Positions 15,562 to 25,055 are shown, counted from the first letter of the stretch. The stretch: DNA of 35,700 nucleotides from Bradyrhizobium rifense (GCF_008123425.1 NZ_VSSS01000101.1:1-35700); one strand, 5' to 3'. Notes: a model not told the origin generated them from the sequence alone. Numbers and translations: made by a program.

Positions 15562-17493
15562 ATGCTGCTAGAACCGGAATTGATCGACCGACCCGCCGCG
15601 GCGTCTGCGGCTCAGCTCGCCAGACGCACCAGGTTCGGCGCGTTCGAGGCCGATCCGCGCAGCGGCGAGCTGGTCAAGAACGGCAGGCGGGTGCGTTTGC
15701 AGGAGCAGCCGTTTCAACTGCTCTCGGCGCTGCTGGAACGGCCGGGCGAGCTGGTGACGCGCGAGGAGCTGCGCACGCTGCTCTGGCCGCAGACGGTGGT
15801 CGATTACGATCACGGGCTCAACAAGGCCGTAAGCAAGATACGCGAGGCGCTCGGCGATTCCGCGGAGAGCCCGCGCTTCGTCGAAACGGTGGCGCGCCGC
15901 GGTTATCGCTTTCTCGCCGACGTCACCGTCGTCATCGATGGGAGTGCGCCGTGTGAACCCGATGCGCCTCCGCCGGCGCCGCAGGTCGCGCCTCCGACAC
16001 GGCCCGTGATGGGTCGCCGGCATGGCCTGCTCGCCTCGATCGGCCTGATGCTGCTTCTCGCAGCGGCGCTTCTGGCCTGGCTCTCGACCTCACATCAGGG
16101 AGCGCAAACGATCCATTCGCTCGCGGTGCTGCCGCTCGTCGACACCTCGGAAGATCCGTCGCAGGATTTTTTCGCGGACGGCATGACCGGTGAGCTGATT
16201 ACCCAACTCGGCAGGGTCGATGCGCTCAGGGTGATCTCGCGCACCTCGGCGATGACGTACAAGGGCGCGCACAAATCGCTCGCGACCATCGCCCGCGAGC
16301 TGAACGTCGACGCCGTGATCGAAGGCAGCGTGATGCGCGCAGGCGGGCGCGTGCGGATCACGGCCCAGCTGATCCACGCAAGCGACGACAGCCGTGTCTG
16401 GGCCGACAGTTACGAAGGCGATGTGCGCGACGCGCTGACGCTTCAGGTCCGCGTCGCCCGCGCCGTGGCTGGCCAAGTGCGCGCCACGCTGAACCATGGC
16501 GAGCGCGCCGCTTTCGACAAGCCGCGCAGCATCGATCCGGTGGCTTACGAAAATTACCTGAAAGGCCGCTACTTCCTGAACAAGCGCACCGGCGATGGCC
16601 TCCGCGCCGCCATCAGATATTTCCGCCAGGCCATCGAGATCGACCGCAACTACGCCGAGGCCCATTCCGGCCTTGCCGATGCCTATGCGCTCGCCGGCGA
16701 TTGGGAGTACGGCGTGCTCTCGACCACCGAGGCATTCTCCAAGGCGACGGCGGCGGCCAGCAGGGCGCTCGAGCTCGACGGCACGCTCGGCGAAGCCCAC
16801 ACCTCGCTCGCCTTTGCGCTCGATCTCTACGGCTGGGACTGGGACGTCGCTGCTTCCGAATACGAGGCCGCCATCCGTCTCAACCCCAGCTATGCCACGG
16901 CGCATCATTGGTACGCCTGGCATTTGATGCTGACGGGCAAGACCAGCGAGGCGCTGCAGCAGTTCAGCCAGGCGCAAAGCCTCGATCCGCTCTCCCTCAT
17001 CATCGGCGCCGACATCGCCGATGCGCTGTGCATCAACCACGATTTCGACGCCGCGGTCGCGCAGAGCCGCAAGACGCTCGAGCTTGATCCCCGATTTGCC
17101 GTCGGCCACTACGAGCTCGGTCAGGCCCTGGTGCAGCTCGGCAGCTTCGACGAGGCGATCGCCGAGTTCCGCAAGGCGATCGAGATCTCCGGCCACAGCA
17201 GCGTGTTCGATTCCAATCTTGCCTACGCCTATGCGGTCTCCGGCCGCAAGGACGACGCCGTCAGGATCGCCGCCGACATGGCCGCGCATGGCGACCTTTA
17301 TCCATCGGCGCAGGCCAACATCGCGCTCATCTATGTCGGCCTTGGCGATCGCGACGCCGCGCTCGACTGGCTCGACAAGGCCTGTGATATCAGGTTCAAT
17401 CCCTCGATCCTGCTGCGGCCCGCCTTCGATCCGCTGCGCAGCGATGCGCGGTTCGGGGAGCTGATGCACCGCATCGGACTAGGCAAAACCTAG
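15562..17493 (+). CDS. CadC-like membrane regulator: winged helix, one transmembrane segment, TolB-N-like domain and TPRs
   Basis: A 643-residue one-component regulator. Residues 24-120 form an OmpR/ToxR-type winged helix (FGAFEADPRSGELVKNGRRV, LVTREELRTLLWP, NKAVSKIREALGD, RFVETVARRGYRFLA). A proline-rich linker and a transmembrane helix at about 155-174 follow. The periplasmic part starts with a domain like those before adenylate-cyclase-type TPR proteins (SLAVLPLVDTSEDPSQDFFA, ISRTSAMTYKG, VDAVIEGSV; about 186-290). At least six TPR units follow, with repeated LD/LNP..A.AH motifs. It probably senses a periplasmic or membrane signal and binds DNA while anchored. Divergent from an ECF-like sigma gene. 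No cyclase catalytic domain is present. A GGGA sequence precedes ATG 15562. Confidence 0.85.
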   Translation: MLLEPELIDRPAAASAAQLARRTRFGAFEADPRSGELVKNGRRVRLQEQPFQLLSALLERPGELVTREELRTLLWPQTVVDYDHGLNKAVSKIREALGDSAESPRFVETVARRGYRFLADVTVVIDGSAPCEPDAPPPAPQVAPPTRPVMGRRHGLLASIGLMLLLAAALLAWLSTSHQGAQTIHSLAVLPLVDTSEDPSQDFFADGMTGELITQLGRVDALRVISRTSAMTYKGAHKSLATIARELNVDAVIEGSVMRAGGRVRITAQLIHASDDSRVWADSYEGDVRDALTLQVRVARAVAGQVRATLNHGERAAFDKPRSIDPVAYENYLKGRYFLNKRTGDGLRAAIRYFRQAIEIDRNYAEAHSGLADAYALAGDWEYGVLSTTEAFSKATAAASRALELDGTLGEAHTSLAFALDLYGWDWDVAASEYEAAIRLNPSYATAHHWYAWHLMLTGKTSEALQQFSQAQSLDPLSLIIGADIADALCINHDFDAAVAQSRKTLELDPRFAVGHYELGQALVQLGSFDEAIAEFRKAIEISGHSSVFDSNLAYAYAVSGRKDDAVRIAADMAAHGDLYPSAQANIALIYVGLGDRDAALDWLDKACDIRFNPSILLRPAFDPLRSDARFGELMHRIGLGKT

Positions 17494-17540
17494 GCAATCG
17501 GACATATCGTACAGCTCCGGCCTCGTTCTCGGAGTGCGCC

Positions 17541-18683
<1,143 letters not shown>

Positions 18684-18691
18684 GGCTAATT

Positions 18692-18856
18692 CCTCACCGT
18701 CACCCTGAGGTGGCCGCTTCTTCAGCGGCCCTCGAAGGGCGACGGCCCGGCTGCATCTCGGCCGTTCATCCTTCGAGGCTCTGCTTGCGATGCGTTCGCA
18801 TCACAAGCCTCGCACCTCCAGCGACAACCGCTTCGCGGTTGCGCGGGGATGACGGG
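18692..18856. repeat. Dispersed inverted-repeat element, family A copy 2 (divergent)
   Basis: It starts CCTCACCGTCACCCTGAGG, continues with GGCCGCTTCTTCAGCGGCC and CCTCGAAGGGCGACGG, and has the reverse unit GTTCATCCTTCGAGGCTCTGC. A further segment with GCGATGCGTTCGCATC and CAACCGCTTCGCGGTTG hairpins ends near the stop of the DUF2927 gene. Longer and less regular than copies 1 and 3. It fills most of the gap between convergent genes. Confidence 0.65.
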
Positions 18857-18860
18857 TTAG

Positions 18861-19667
18861 CTACTCCGCTAGATTGTTCACCCGCTTCACCCAAATCCGC
18901 ACGTCGGCGATCACCTCGGGCAGCACCGATCTCACCTCCAGCACGGTCATGCCGGGCTTGATGCGGGGGTCGTAGAGCAAATTGAGGATATACTGGTCGT
19001 AGACGTCGAAATAGCCCATCGACACATTGTCGTTGAACATCGTCCACGGCACGCTGGCGGTGTCGTTGATCGGGCCGAGCGACTGCAGCAGCTCCTCATA
19101 GGCGCAGTCGAGGAAGGTGAAGTCGCCATTGTCGACGGTGAGGATGACGTCGGAATGCTCGATCTCGAAATTGTCGTTCTTGCGGAAGCCGGACAGGCAT
19201 TGCGGATCGAGCGAGGTGCGGATCTCGCGCGCCTTCTCCGCGCCGTAGAAGCTTGCAATGGTGCGATTCAGGTCGCGGTCGCGCACGAGCTTCACCCGCA
19301 CATTCGCCGCTTCGCTGGTGTCGGTCATGGCGATGTCGAGATGCTGCACGCGCGTGCCGATGTCGGCCACGACCTTCGCGAGCTGCGCCTTGCGGTCGGC
19401 GCGGTCGCTCTCGGCGAACACGCGCACCGGTCCGTCGAACTTGCGGATGCGGTCGACGCGGCCGGCGAGGTGGTATTCGGCGCCGAAGGCGGTCTTCAGA
19501 AAGCCGTCGACGATCTCGGCGTCGGTAAAGCTCTTCTTCTCGGCGCGCTGGCGCGAGGCGATCGCGGGCAGCTCGCCGGCGATCGCTATGGGTGCGGTGT
19601 CAGGCACACATGTGAGCACTGCAAACGCCAGCAGGGCAAAGCGAACGGCAACGGAGGGCGAGTTCAT
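18861..19667 (-). CDS. DUF2927 secreted protein
   Basis: A 268-residue protein whose C-terminal two-thirds match DUF2927, function unknown. Recognisable text is LQSLGPINDTASVPWTMFND, GYFDVYDQYILNLLYDPR and IKPGMTVLEVRSVLPEVI. The start at ATG 19667 gives a signal peptide (VAVRFALLAFAVLTC and then APIAIA before GELPA), so the product is probably periplasmic or secreted; ATG 19676 (three residues longer) is equally possible. It stands alone on the minus strand, 93 bases downstream of the L,D-transpeptidase gene in the same direction, so a shared transcript is possible. A role in cell-envelope assembly is a weak guess from that neighbour. Confidence 0.75.
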   Translation of the reverse strand: MNSPSVAVRFALLAFAVLTCVPDTAPIAIAGELPAIASRQRAEKKSFTDAEIVDGFLKTAFGAEYHLAGRVDRIRKFDGPVRVFAESDRADRKAQLAKVVADIGTRVQHLDIAMTDTSEAANVRVKLVRDRDLNRTIASFYGAEKAREIRTSLDPQCLSGFRKNDNFEIEHSDVILTVDNGDFTFLDCAYEELLQSLGPINDTASVPWTMFNDNVSMGYFDVYDQYILNLLYDPRIKPGMTVLEVRSVLPEVIADVRIWVKRVNNLAE

Positions 19668-19759
19668 TGCGCTCATCGTCGCGCAACGCTGCCGTATTCG
19701 CGCGGCGCACACAAGTCCGCATATTCACGCGCCCCGCGGTTCCTGCCGCGGGCGGCCGA

Positions 19760-20335
19760 TCAGTTGTTGAGCACCACCACCGTGGTGCCGACCCCGACGC
19801 GGCCGTAGAGGTCGGTGACGTCGTCATTGGTCATGCGGAAGCAACCGGAGGACACGGCCTGGCCGATCGTCTCCGGCTCGTTGGAGCCGTGGATGCGGTA
19901 GAGCGTCGATCCCAGATACATCGCGCGCGCGCCGAGCGGATTCTCGATGCCGCCCTTCATGTGGCGCGGCAAGTCGGGCCGGCGGGCGATCATCTGCGAC
20001 GGCGGCGTCCATTCCGGCCATTCCTTCTTGGCGGTGATCTTGTGCACCCCGCCCCAGCGGAAGCCGTCGCGGCCGACGCCGATGCCGTAGCGCAGGGCCT
20101 GGCCGTCCTGGAGCACCAGATAGAGCCGGCGCTCGGCGGTGTTCACCACGATCGTGCCGGGGGCATAATTGCCGTTGTACATGACGGTGGTGCGGGGGAT
20201 TGGGCTTGAGCCGCCGCCGAGAAAGCCAGTGGAGCTGGTGCCCGTGAAGTCTATCATCCCCGCCGCGGATGCGTCGGCTGCACCAGCCAGCAAGAGTGCC
20301 ATTGCGGTTATCGGCGCGGCAAAAAACCGGATCAT
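19760..20335 (-). CDS. L,D-transpeptidase (YkuD domain)
   Basis: A 191-residue exported enzyme that forms 3-3 peptidoglycan cross-links or attaches proteins to peptidoglycan. A signal peptide (FFAAPITAMALLLAGAADASA) is followed by a YkuD domain: PGTIVVNTAERRLYLVLQDG, YGIGVGRDGFRWGG, and the catalytic HGSNEPETIGQAVSSGCFRM with His149 and the nucleophile Cys165. Single-domain and short, as are the many LDT paralogues of rhizobia. ATG 20335 has a strong GGGGGA ribosome binding site. Upstream is a 253-base intergenic region shared with the divergent ThDP enzyme gene. Confidence 0.92.
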   Translation of the reverse strand: MIRFFAAPITAMALLLAGAADASAAGMIDFTGTSSTGFLGGGSSPIPRTTVMYNGNYAPGTIVVNTAERRLYLVLQDGQALRYGIGVGRDGFRWGGVHKITAKKEWPEWTPPSQMIARRPDLPRHMKGGIENPLGARAMYLGSTLYRIHGSNEPETIGQAVSSGCFRMTNDDVTDLYGRVGVGTTVVVLNN

Positions 20336-20441
20336 TGCTTCCCCCAGAAAAAATCGATTCAACGAAAGCCAGAGGCCATATTTGCGGGCGTTTCGCAAGC
20401 CACGGCCCCGTGAGGGGCGTCGTCCCCCGCGATTGGCGTTA

Positions 20442-20484
20442 CCAAATCGGCAACCAAAAGCATTAGCCAAATCGGCAGGTTGCC
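20442..20484. promoter_or_regulatory. Direct and inverted repeats between the divergent L,D-transpeptidase and ThDP-enzyme genes
   Basis: CCAAATCGGCA occurs at 20442-20452 and again at 20467-20477, 25 bases apart. GGCAACC (20449-20455) and GGTTGCC (20478-20484) form an inverted pair around the second copy. The arrangement resembles a binding site used by two regulator dimers, about 105-147 bases upstream of the ThDP-enzyme start. No regulator is assigned. Confidence 0.35.
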
Positions 20485-20588
20485 ATGCGGGGCAGGGCCG
20501 CGATGCCGGCTATTGCTTTGACGGGGCCCGCGAACAATGATTGATCCCACGGATCACTGGAAATAAGCCGGTTTCGGGAGCAGACAGA

Positions 20589-22136
20589 ATGAACGGTGCG
20601 GAAAGCCTGGTGCGGACGATGGTCAAGGGCGGGGTGGACGTCTGCTTCACCAACCCGGGCACCTCCGAGATGCATTTTGTCGCGGCGCTCGACCGCGTGC
20701 CGGGCATGCGCTGCGTGCTCGGCCTGTTCGAAGGCGTGGTGACGGGCGCGGCCGACGGCTATTTCCGCATGAAGGGCACGCCGGCCTCGACCCTGCTGCA
20801 TCTCGGCCCCGGCCTCGCCAATGGCCTTGCCAATCTGCACAACGCCAAGAAGGCCAATTCGGGCATCGTCAACATCGTCGGCCAGCACGCCGTCTACCAC
20901 ATCGACTACAATGCACCGCTGACCTCCGACATCGAGGGCCTTGCCCGGCCGATGTCGTCCTGGGTCCGCACCTCGCCGAATTCCAAATCGGTCGCCGCTG
21001 ACGGCGCCGCGGCGATTGCTGCCGCCAAAAGCGCCCCGCCGCAGATCGCGACCCTGATCCTGCCCGCCGACACCGCCTGGAACGAGGCCGACGGCATCGC
21101 CGAGGTGCCGGCCGAGCAGCAGCGCGCCAGCTACTCGCCGCAGGCCGTCGAGCAGGCCGCCAGGATTTTGCACGGCGACGGCGAGGGTACGCTGCTGCTG
21201 ATGACCGGCAGTGCACTGAGCGAAAAGGGCCTGGCGCTGGCCGAGCGCATCGCCAACAAGACCGGCTGCACCGTGATGGGCCCGACCTTCCGCCCGAAGA
21301 TGGCGCGTGGCCGCGGCTGCTATTCGATCGACCGCATTCACTACGTGATCGAGAACGCGCTGCCGATGCTGGCAAAGTTCCGTCACATCGTGCTGGTCGA
21401 GTCCGACGATCCCGTGGCGTTCTTCGCCTATCCGAACAAGCCGAGCATGCTCAAGCCCGAGGGCTGCGAGGTCCATCGCATGACCTCCTGGGGCGAGAAT
21501 TCGGTCGCAGCGCTCGACGCGCTGGCCGGCGCCGTGAAGGCCAGCGCCAAGGATATCAAGCCGCAGGCCTTGCAGGAATTGGTCAAGCCGACCGGTGCGC
21601 TCACCTTCGCCTCGATCGCGCAGGCGATCGCATGTGCGATCCCGGAGAACGCGATCATGGTCGACGAGTCGCTGACCACCGGCCGCGGCTTCTTCCCACC
21701 GACTGCGGCGGCCGCGCCGCACGACTGGCTGCAGAACATGGGCGGCTCGATCGGCTTCTCGACGCCGCTGTCGATCGGTGCGGCGATCGCCTGCCCGGAC
21801 CGCAAGGTCATCACCATGGTCGGCGACGGCAGCGCGATGTACACGATCCAGTCGCTGTGGACGCAGGCGAGAGAGAACCTCAACATCGTCACCATCGTGT
21901 TCGCCAACCGCATCTACCAGATCCTGCGCGGCGAGTTCGACAATGTCGGCGCCGGCGAACCCGGCCAGCGCGCCAACGACATGCTCCGCCTCGACCGCCC
22001 GACGCTCGATTTCGTCGCACTGGCCAAGGGCATGGGCGTACCCGGCCGCGCCGTCACCAATGCCGACGAGTTCAACAAGGCGCTGGCCGAGGCCGTCGCC
22101 GAGCCGGGACCGCGGCTGATCGAAGTGCAGATGTAA
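20589..22136 (+). CDS. ThDP-dependent enzyme of the acetolactate synthase family
   Basis: A 515-residue enzyme with the three-domain ThDP architecture. Catalytic Glu48 is in GLFEGVVTGAADGY, the ThDP/Mg motif is GDGSAMYTIQSLW starting at 412, and the central domain has no obvious FAD signature. It is often annotated as acetolactate synthase large subunit, but it has no adjacent small subunit and no other branched-chain amino acid gene; it may be a decarboxylase or lyase on another 2-oxo acid. It differs from the benzoylformate decarboxylase at the window start (no Ser-His pair in NLHS; here LLHLGPG). The start at ATG 20589 has GGGAG eight bases upstream. Single gene. Confidence 0.85.
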   Translation: MNGAESLVRTMVKGGVDVCFTNPGTSEMHFVAALDRVPGMRCVLGLFEGVVTGAADGYFRMKGTPASTLLHLGPGLANGLANLHNAKKANSGIVNIVGQHAVYHIDYNAPLTSDIEGLARPMSSWVRTSPNSKSVAADGAAAIAAAKSAPPQIATLILPADTAWNEADGIAEVPAEQQRASYSPQAVEQAARILHGDGEGTLLLMTGSALSEKGLALAERIANKTGCTVMGPTFRPKMARGRGCYSIDRIHYVIENALPMLAKFRHIVLVESDDPVAFFAYPNKPSMLKPEGCEVHRMTSWGENSVAALDALAGAVKASAKDIKPQALQELVKPTGALTFASIAQAIACAIPENAIMVDESLTTGRGFFPPTAAAAPHDWLQNMGGSIGFSTPLSIGAAIACPDRKVITMVGDGSAMYTIQSLWTQARENLNIVTIVFANRIYQILRGEFDNVGAGEPGQRANDMLRLDRPTLDFVALAKGMGVPGRAVTNADEFNKALAEAVAEPGPRLIEVQM

Positions 22137-22171
22137 GTCTGGTCGATCGCGCCGCGAACTTCGGCTCTCAT

Positions 22172-22254
22172 GTAGCCCGGATGGAGCGCAGCGAAATCCG
22201 GGACTTCGTGCGTTTTGCGAGAACCCGGATTGCGCTACGCTCCATCCGGGCTAC
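22172..22254. repeat. Dispersed inverted-repeat element, family B copy 2
   Basis: The arms are GTAGCCCGGATGGAGCG and CGCTCCATCCGGGCTAC, extended inward to 31 bases with only two mismatches (29/31 paired). The loop is about 21 bases. Nearly the same arms occur at 8584-8669. It lies between the ThDP-enzyme stop and the start of the small gene at 22278, on the same strand. Confidence 0.8.
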
Positions 22255-22277
22255 TTACGATTGAGCCCGGAGGCACG

Positions 22278-22796
22278 ATGCAGACCGAGCTGAACAAGGT
22301 GATCGCGGCGCTCCGGGACTTCTACGCCCAGGAAGGATTTTTGTTCGAGAAGGACATCGGCGAGCGTGCCATCACACACCGCTTCGCCGTCTATCTCGAG
22401 CGGCAGTTTTCGGGCTGGTCGGTCGACTGCAATTACGACCGGCTCGGGGAGCGCACACTGCATCTGCCGCACGGCACCATCATCTCGACCGACGATCATC
22501 TCGGCAAGTCGATCTATCCGGATGTCGTCGTGCATCAGCGCGAGATCCCGAACAATCTGCTCACCGTCGAGATCCGCAAGGCGAGCAATCACACCTCGCT
22601 CGAGCACGACCAGCACAAGCTGATGGCGCTGACCGATCCGCATGTCTGGTTCGCCTATTGGATCGGCGTGCTGCTGGTGCTGGACAGGCACAACGTGACG
22701 ATCTCGGAAGTCTATGTCAGCGGTGTTCTCGATCAGCCGATGTCGCTCTGGTTCGCGGAGCGGCTAAAAGAGAGCGGTCTCGGGGTGGCGCATTAG
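22278..22796 (+). CDS. Small hypothetical protein with a PD-(D/E)XK nuclease-like signature
   Basis: A 172-residue soluble protein. Residues 25-130 read like a PD-(D/E)XK fold: an early Glu (GER, Glu29), IYPDVVVHQRE (Pro81, Asp82), NLLTVEIRKAS (Glu98, Arg100, Lys101) and DQHKLMALT (Asp111, Lys114). In canonical members the motif is ExK; here it is Glu-Ile-Arg-Lys, so Arg or the next Lys may replace the catalytic Lys, or activity may be lost. The start at ATG 22278 has GGAGG five bases upstream. It stands alone with no methyltransferase or other restriction genes nearby, so an orphan nuclease-like protein of unknown role is the safest description. Confidence 0.65.
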   Translation: MQTELNKVIAALRDFYAQEGFLFEKDIGERAITHRFAVYLERQFSGWSVDCNYDRLGERTLHLPHGTIISTDDHLGKSIYPDVVVHQREIPNNLLTVEIRKASNHTSLEHDQHKLMALTDPHVWFAYWIGVLLVLDRHNVTISEVYVSGVLDQPMSLWFAERLKESGLGVAH

Positions 22797-22895
22797 CGCG
22801 TCTCCTTATTGACCCGCAGGCAACCTCCGCGTTCTCAAAAAATAGCAATTGGTGATAAGCATGCGGTTGGGATTCAGGCCTATCGGGGGGCAATA

Positions 22896-23393
22896 GTGGT
22901 CGCAAAGCTTAGCCAGATCGTTCTTCTCGGTGCATTCGGGGTGTTCTCGGCGCTTGGCACTGCTCACGCTGCAACCGTTGTGGCCCTTGGAGCCAGCAAC
23001 ACCTTCGGCAAGGGTGTATCGCGCAGCCAATCCTACCCCGCACAACTGGAAACGCTTCTTCGTGCGAAGGGTCTTAACGTCCGTGTCATCAATGCTGGCG
23101 TCAACGGTGACACCACGGGAGGCATGTTGGCCCGACTGGATCGAGTGGTTCCGAAGGGAACGAGCGTTGTCATCCTTCAACCCGGCGGAAACGACCGGAG
23201 AAAGCTAGCCGCTGACAACACGCCTGCCATCCAAAGTCGGCTAAGCGCGATGGGAATCAAGGTTATTATGCTCCCGAATGGGATGCTGCACGGACTTCCG
23301 CATCAGCCTGATGGACAACATCTCACGCCAGAGGGCTATCACTCGCTGGCAGAGGAGCTGGCTGGCCAGGTTGCCGCGGCACTGGGGAAATAG
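22896..23393 (+). CDS. Secreted SGNH/GDSL hydrolase (TesA-like)
   Basis: A 165-residue exported hydrolase (esterase, thioesterase or lysophospholipase type). The GTG start at 22896 follows a strong GGGGGG ribosome binding site. A signal peptide (VLLGAFGVFSALGTAHA before ATVVALG) is followed by the SGNH blocks: GASNTFGKG with Ser of block I, NAGVNGDTT with Gly of block II, PGGND with Asn of block III and DGQHLTPEGY with the Asp/His of block V. The usual GDSL is GASN here, so the Asp and Leu are replaced. It is shorter than TesA of about 180-210 residues because the stretch between block III and V is compressed. Substrate unknown. Codon use looks less GC-extreme than its neighbours. Confidence 0.78.
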   Translation: MVAKLSQIVLLGAFGVFSALGTAHAATVVALGASNTFGKGVSRSQSYPAQLETLLRAKGLNVRVINAGVNGDTTGGMLARLDRVVPKGTSVVILQPGGNDRRKLAADNTPAIQSRLSAMGIKVIMLPNGMLHGLPHQPDGQHLTPEGYHSLAEELAGQVAAALGK

Positions 23394-23462
23394 CGCCAAA
23401 CAACGTCGCACTCTGAGGGCAAACCGGAAGCGGCGAGTTTGTGAGCGCACGCCCTGTGTGGA

Positions 23463-23491
23463 AAGGCCGCCCGCGTGACGCGAGCGGCCTT
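23463..23491. terminator. Bidirectional terminator-like hairpin between convergent genes
   Basis: AAGGCCGC (23463-23470) and GCGGCCTT (23484-23491) pair perfectly around a 13-base loop that contains CGCG-TGA-CGCG. It lies between the SGNH hydrolase (plus) and the haem peroxidase (minus). The T-rich flanks are short, so it is a modest terminator on either strand. Confidence 0.6.
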
Positions 23492-23510
23492 GTCGTCAAT
23501 CGTCACCCGC

Positions 23511-25055
23511 TCAATGCAGCGGAGCACCGCCACCCAGCGCGTAGGTCACGAGATCCTTCAGCCGGAAATCGGGACCCGTCACCGGCGCCCAGTTCGGGTC
23601 GAGTGACAGCACGGAGGAGGCGTCGCCGAACATCATGCCGAGGAAGACTTCGGCGACGATACGTCCGCCGACCGGCCCGAGCTGCGGCGTGTTGATGCCG
23701 CCCGCCGGCGCACCGGTGGCCGGGATCGTGACCGCGGTCTGAAATTGCCGCGCTTCGGCGAGGATGTAGGTCCAGAGCGGGCAGTTGCCCTTGAACACGC
23801 CGTTCGCAATCGACGCGATCGGCACTTGCGGATCGCCTGTCGGGTCGGGGTTGTCGACGGCGCGGCCGATGACGATCTGCTCGTCGGTCAGCGGCGTCAG
23901 ATGCATCGCCTTGGCGACCGCCTGGCCCGAGGGCAGTCCGAGCCGCCAGCTGCGCTCGAGATTGCGAAGCGCCAGCGATGACGGATTGGAGGCGACCTCC
24001 GGCGGCAGCTTGCGCAGCGGATCGACCAGCGATGTGTCGATGCGATAGGCGAACTGCAGCCGCCGCTTGTTGGCCGCATTGGTGCTGTCGTCCTCGACGC
24101 CATAGGCGCGCGTGTCGATGTCGATGAACCGCCCCCAGTCGATGGCGCGTCCCGGACCCATGGCGCGGAAGCCGGTCAGCGCGTTGGTGTCGGGATTGTT
24201 GGGATCTGGGAAGATCTGCAGCAGCATGTTGTCGGCGTCGTTCAGCCGATAGCCGGGCCGGATCATGGAGTGCCCGAGCCGGTAGGCCGCGACCGAAAAC
24301 TCGACCGGCATGAATGGATAAGTCTTCCAGTGATAGTAGGCGAGCCTGCTGCGGTCGTAATGGCCGCCGGTCCTGAGATCGTTCAGCACGCTGGCATTGA
24401 CGATGCGCGGCAGGAAGTCGTTCAGCACGACGTATTGATAGTGGAAGCGCACGCGCTGCTGGATCGTTTCGAAGGGGATGCCGTCATTGTCGTCGACCAT
24501 GCGGTTGTGGAAGCGCAGCATCAGCGCCTGAAACTGCGAGACGATGCTGTTCTCGTCGTTGCGGGGATCGCCGATCAATGCGCGGCCCTTGAAGCGCGGC
24601 AGGTCGCTGGCGTTGGACACGCCGGTGCCGGTCAAGGTTTCGCCGAGCAGAAACTTGCCGCTGCTGTCGTACATGTAGGGCTGGTCGTTCGGACCGCGGC
24701 CGTAGAGATTGTCGAGATCGAGCGCCGGCGTGCGGAAATCGACGAGCCCGTCCGGATCCTGCTGCTTGGTCAGCGAGCTCACGGGATCGAACGTGATGTC
24801 GTGATCGATGAACTGGCCGAAATAAGTGTAGAGCGCGGGAATTCCGCTCTCCTCGCCATCGGGACCGTCTTTGGGCGGGTCGAAATCACCGACCATGTTG
24901 TCGGCAAGCGCTGCGAGATTTGCGACGTTGTCGGCCTCGTTCGGGCCGAATTTCGCCGGCGTCAAATTGCGGAACATGCGGCCGAAGCGGCCCTGTGACA
25001 GCGGCGAACGGGTGGCGTTCAGACCGCGCGGCGTAATGGCGTGACGACTGCTCAT
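23511..25055 (-). CDS. Animal-type haem peroxidase family protein
   Basis: A 514-residue member of the peroxidase-cyclooxygenase superfamily. The distal site is GQFIDHDITFDP with Asp84 and His85. Arg165 (GDPRNDENS) matches the catalytic Arg of myeloperoxidase and Glu168 its haem-ester Glu. The proximal His262 is in YRLGHSMIRPGYRL. The haem-sulfonium Met of myeloperoxidase is not present (Asn169). No signal peptide is seen, so a cytoplasmic location or another export route is possible. It would use H2O2 to oxidise halides or phenolic compounds. GGAGG lies six bases before ATG 25055. Single gene; the 840-base region upstream holds repeats but no gene. Confidence 0.9.
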   Translation of the reverse strand: MSSRHAITPRGLNATRSPLSQGRFGRMFRNLTPAKFGPNEADNVANLAALADNMVGDFDPPKDGPDGEESGIPALYTYFGQFIDHDITFDPVSSLTKQQDPDGLVDFRTPALDLDNLYGRGPNDQPYMYDSSGKFLLGETLTGTGVSNASDLPRFKGRALIGDPRNDENSIVSQFQALMLRFHNRMVDDNDGIPFETIQQRVRFHYQYVVLNDFLPRIVNASVLNDLRTGGHYDRSRLAYYHWKTYPFMPVEFSVAAYRLGHSMIRPGYRLNDADNMLLQIFPDPNNPDTNALTGFRAMGPGRAIDWGRFIDIDTRAYGVEDDSTNAANKRRLQFAYRIDTSLVDPLRKLPPEVASNPSSLALRNLERSWRLGLPSGQAVAKAMHLTPLTDEQIVIGRAVDNPDPTGDPQVPIASIANGVFKGNCPLWTYILAEARQFQTAVTIPATGAPAGGINTPQLGPVGGRIVAEVFLGMMFGDASSVLSLDPNWAPVTGPDFRLKDLVTYALGGGAPLH

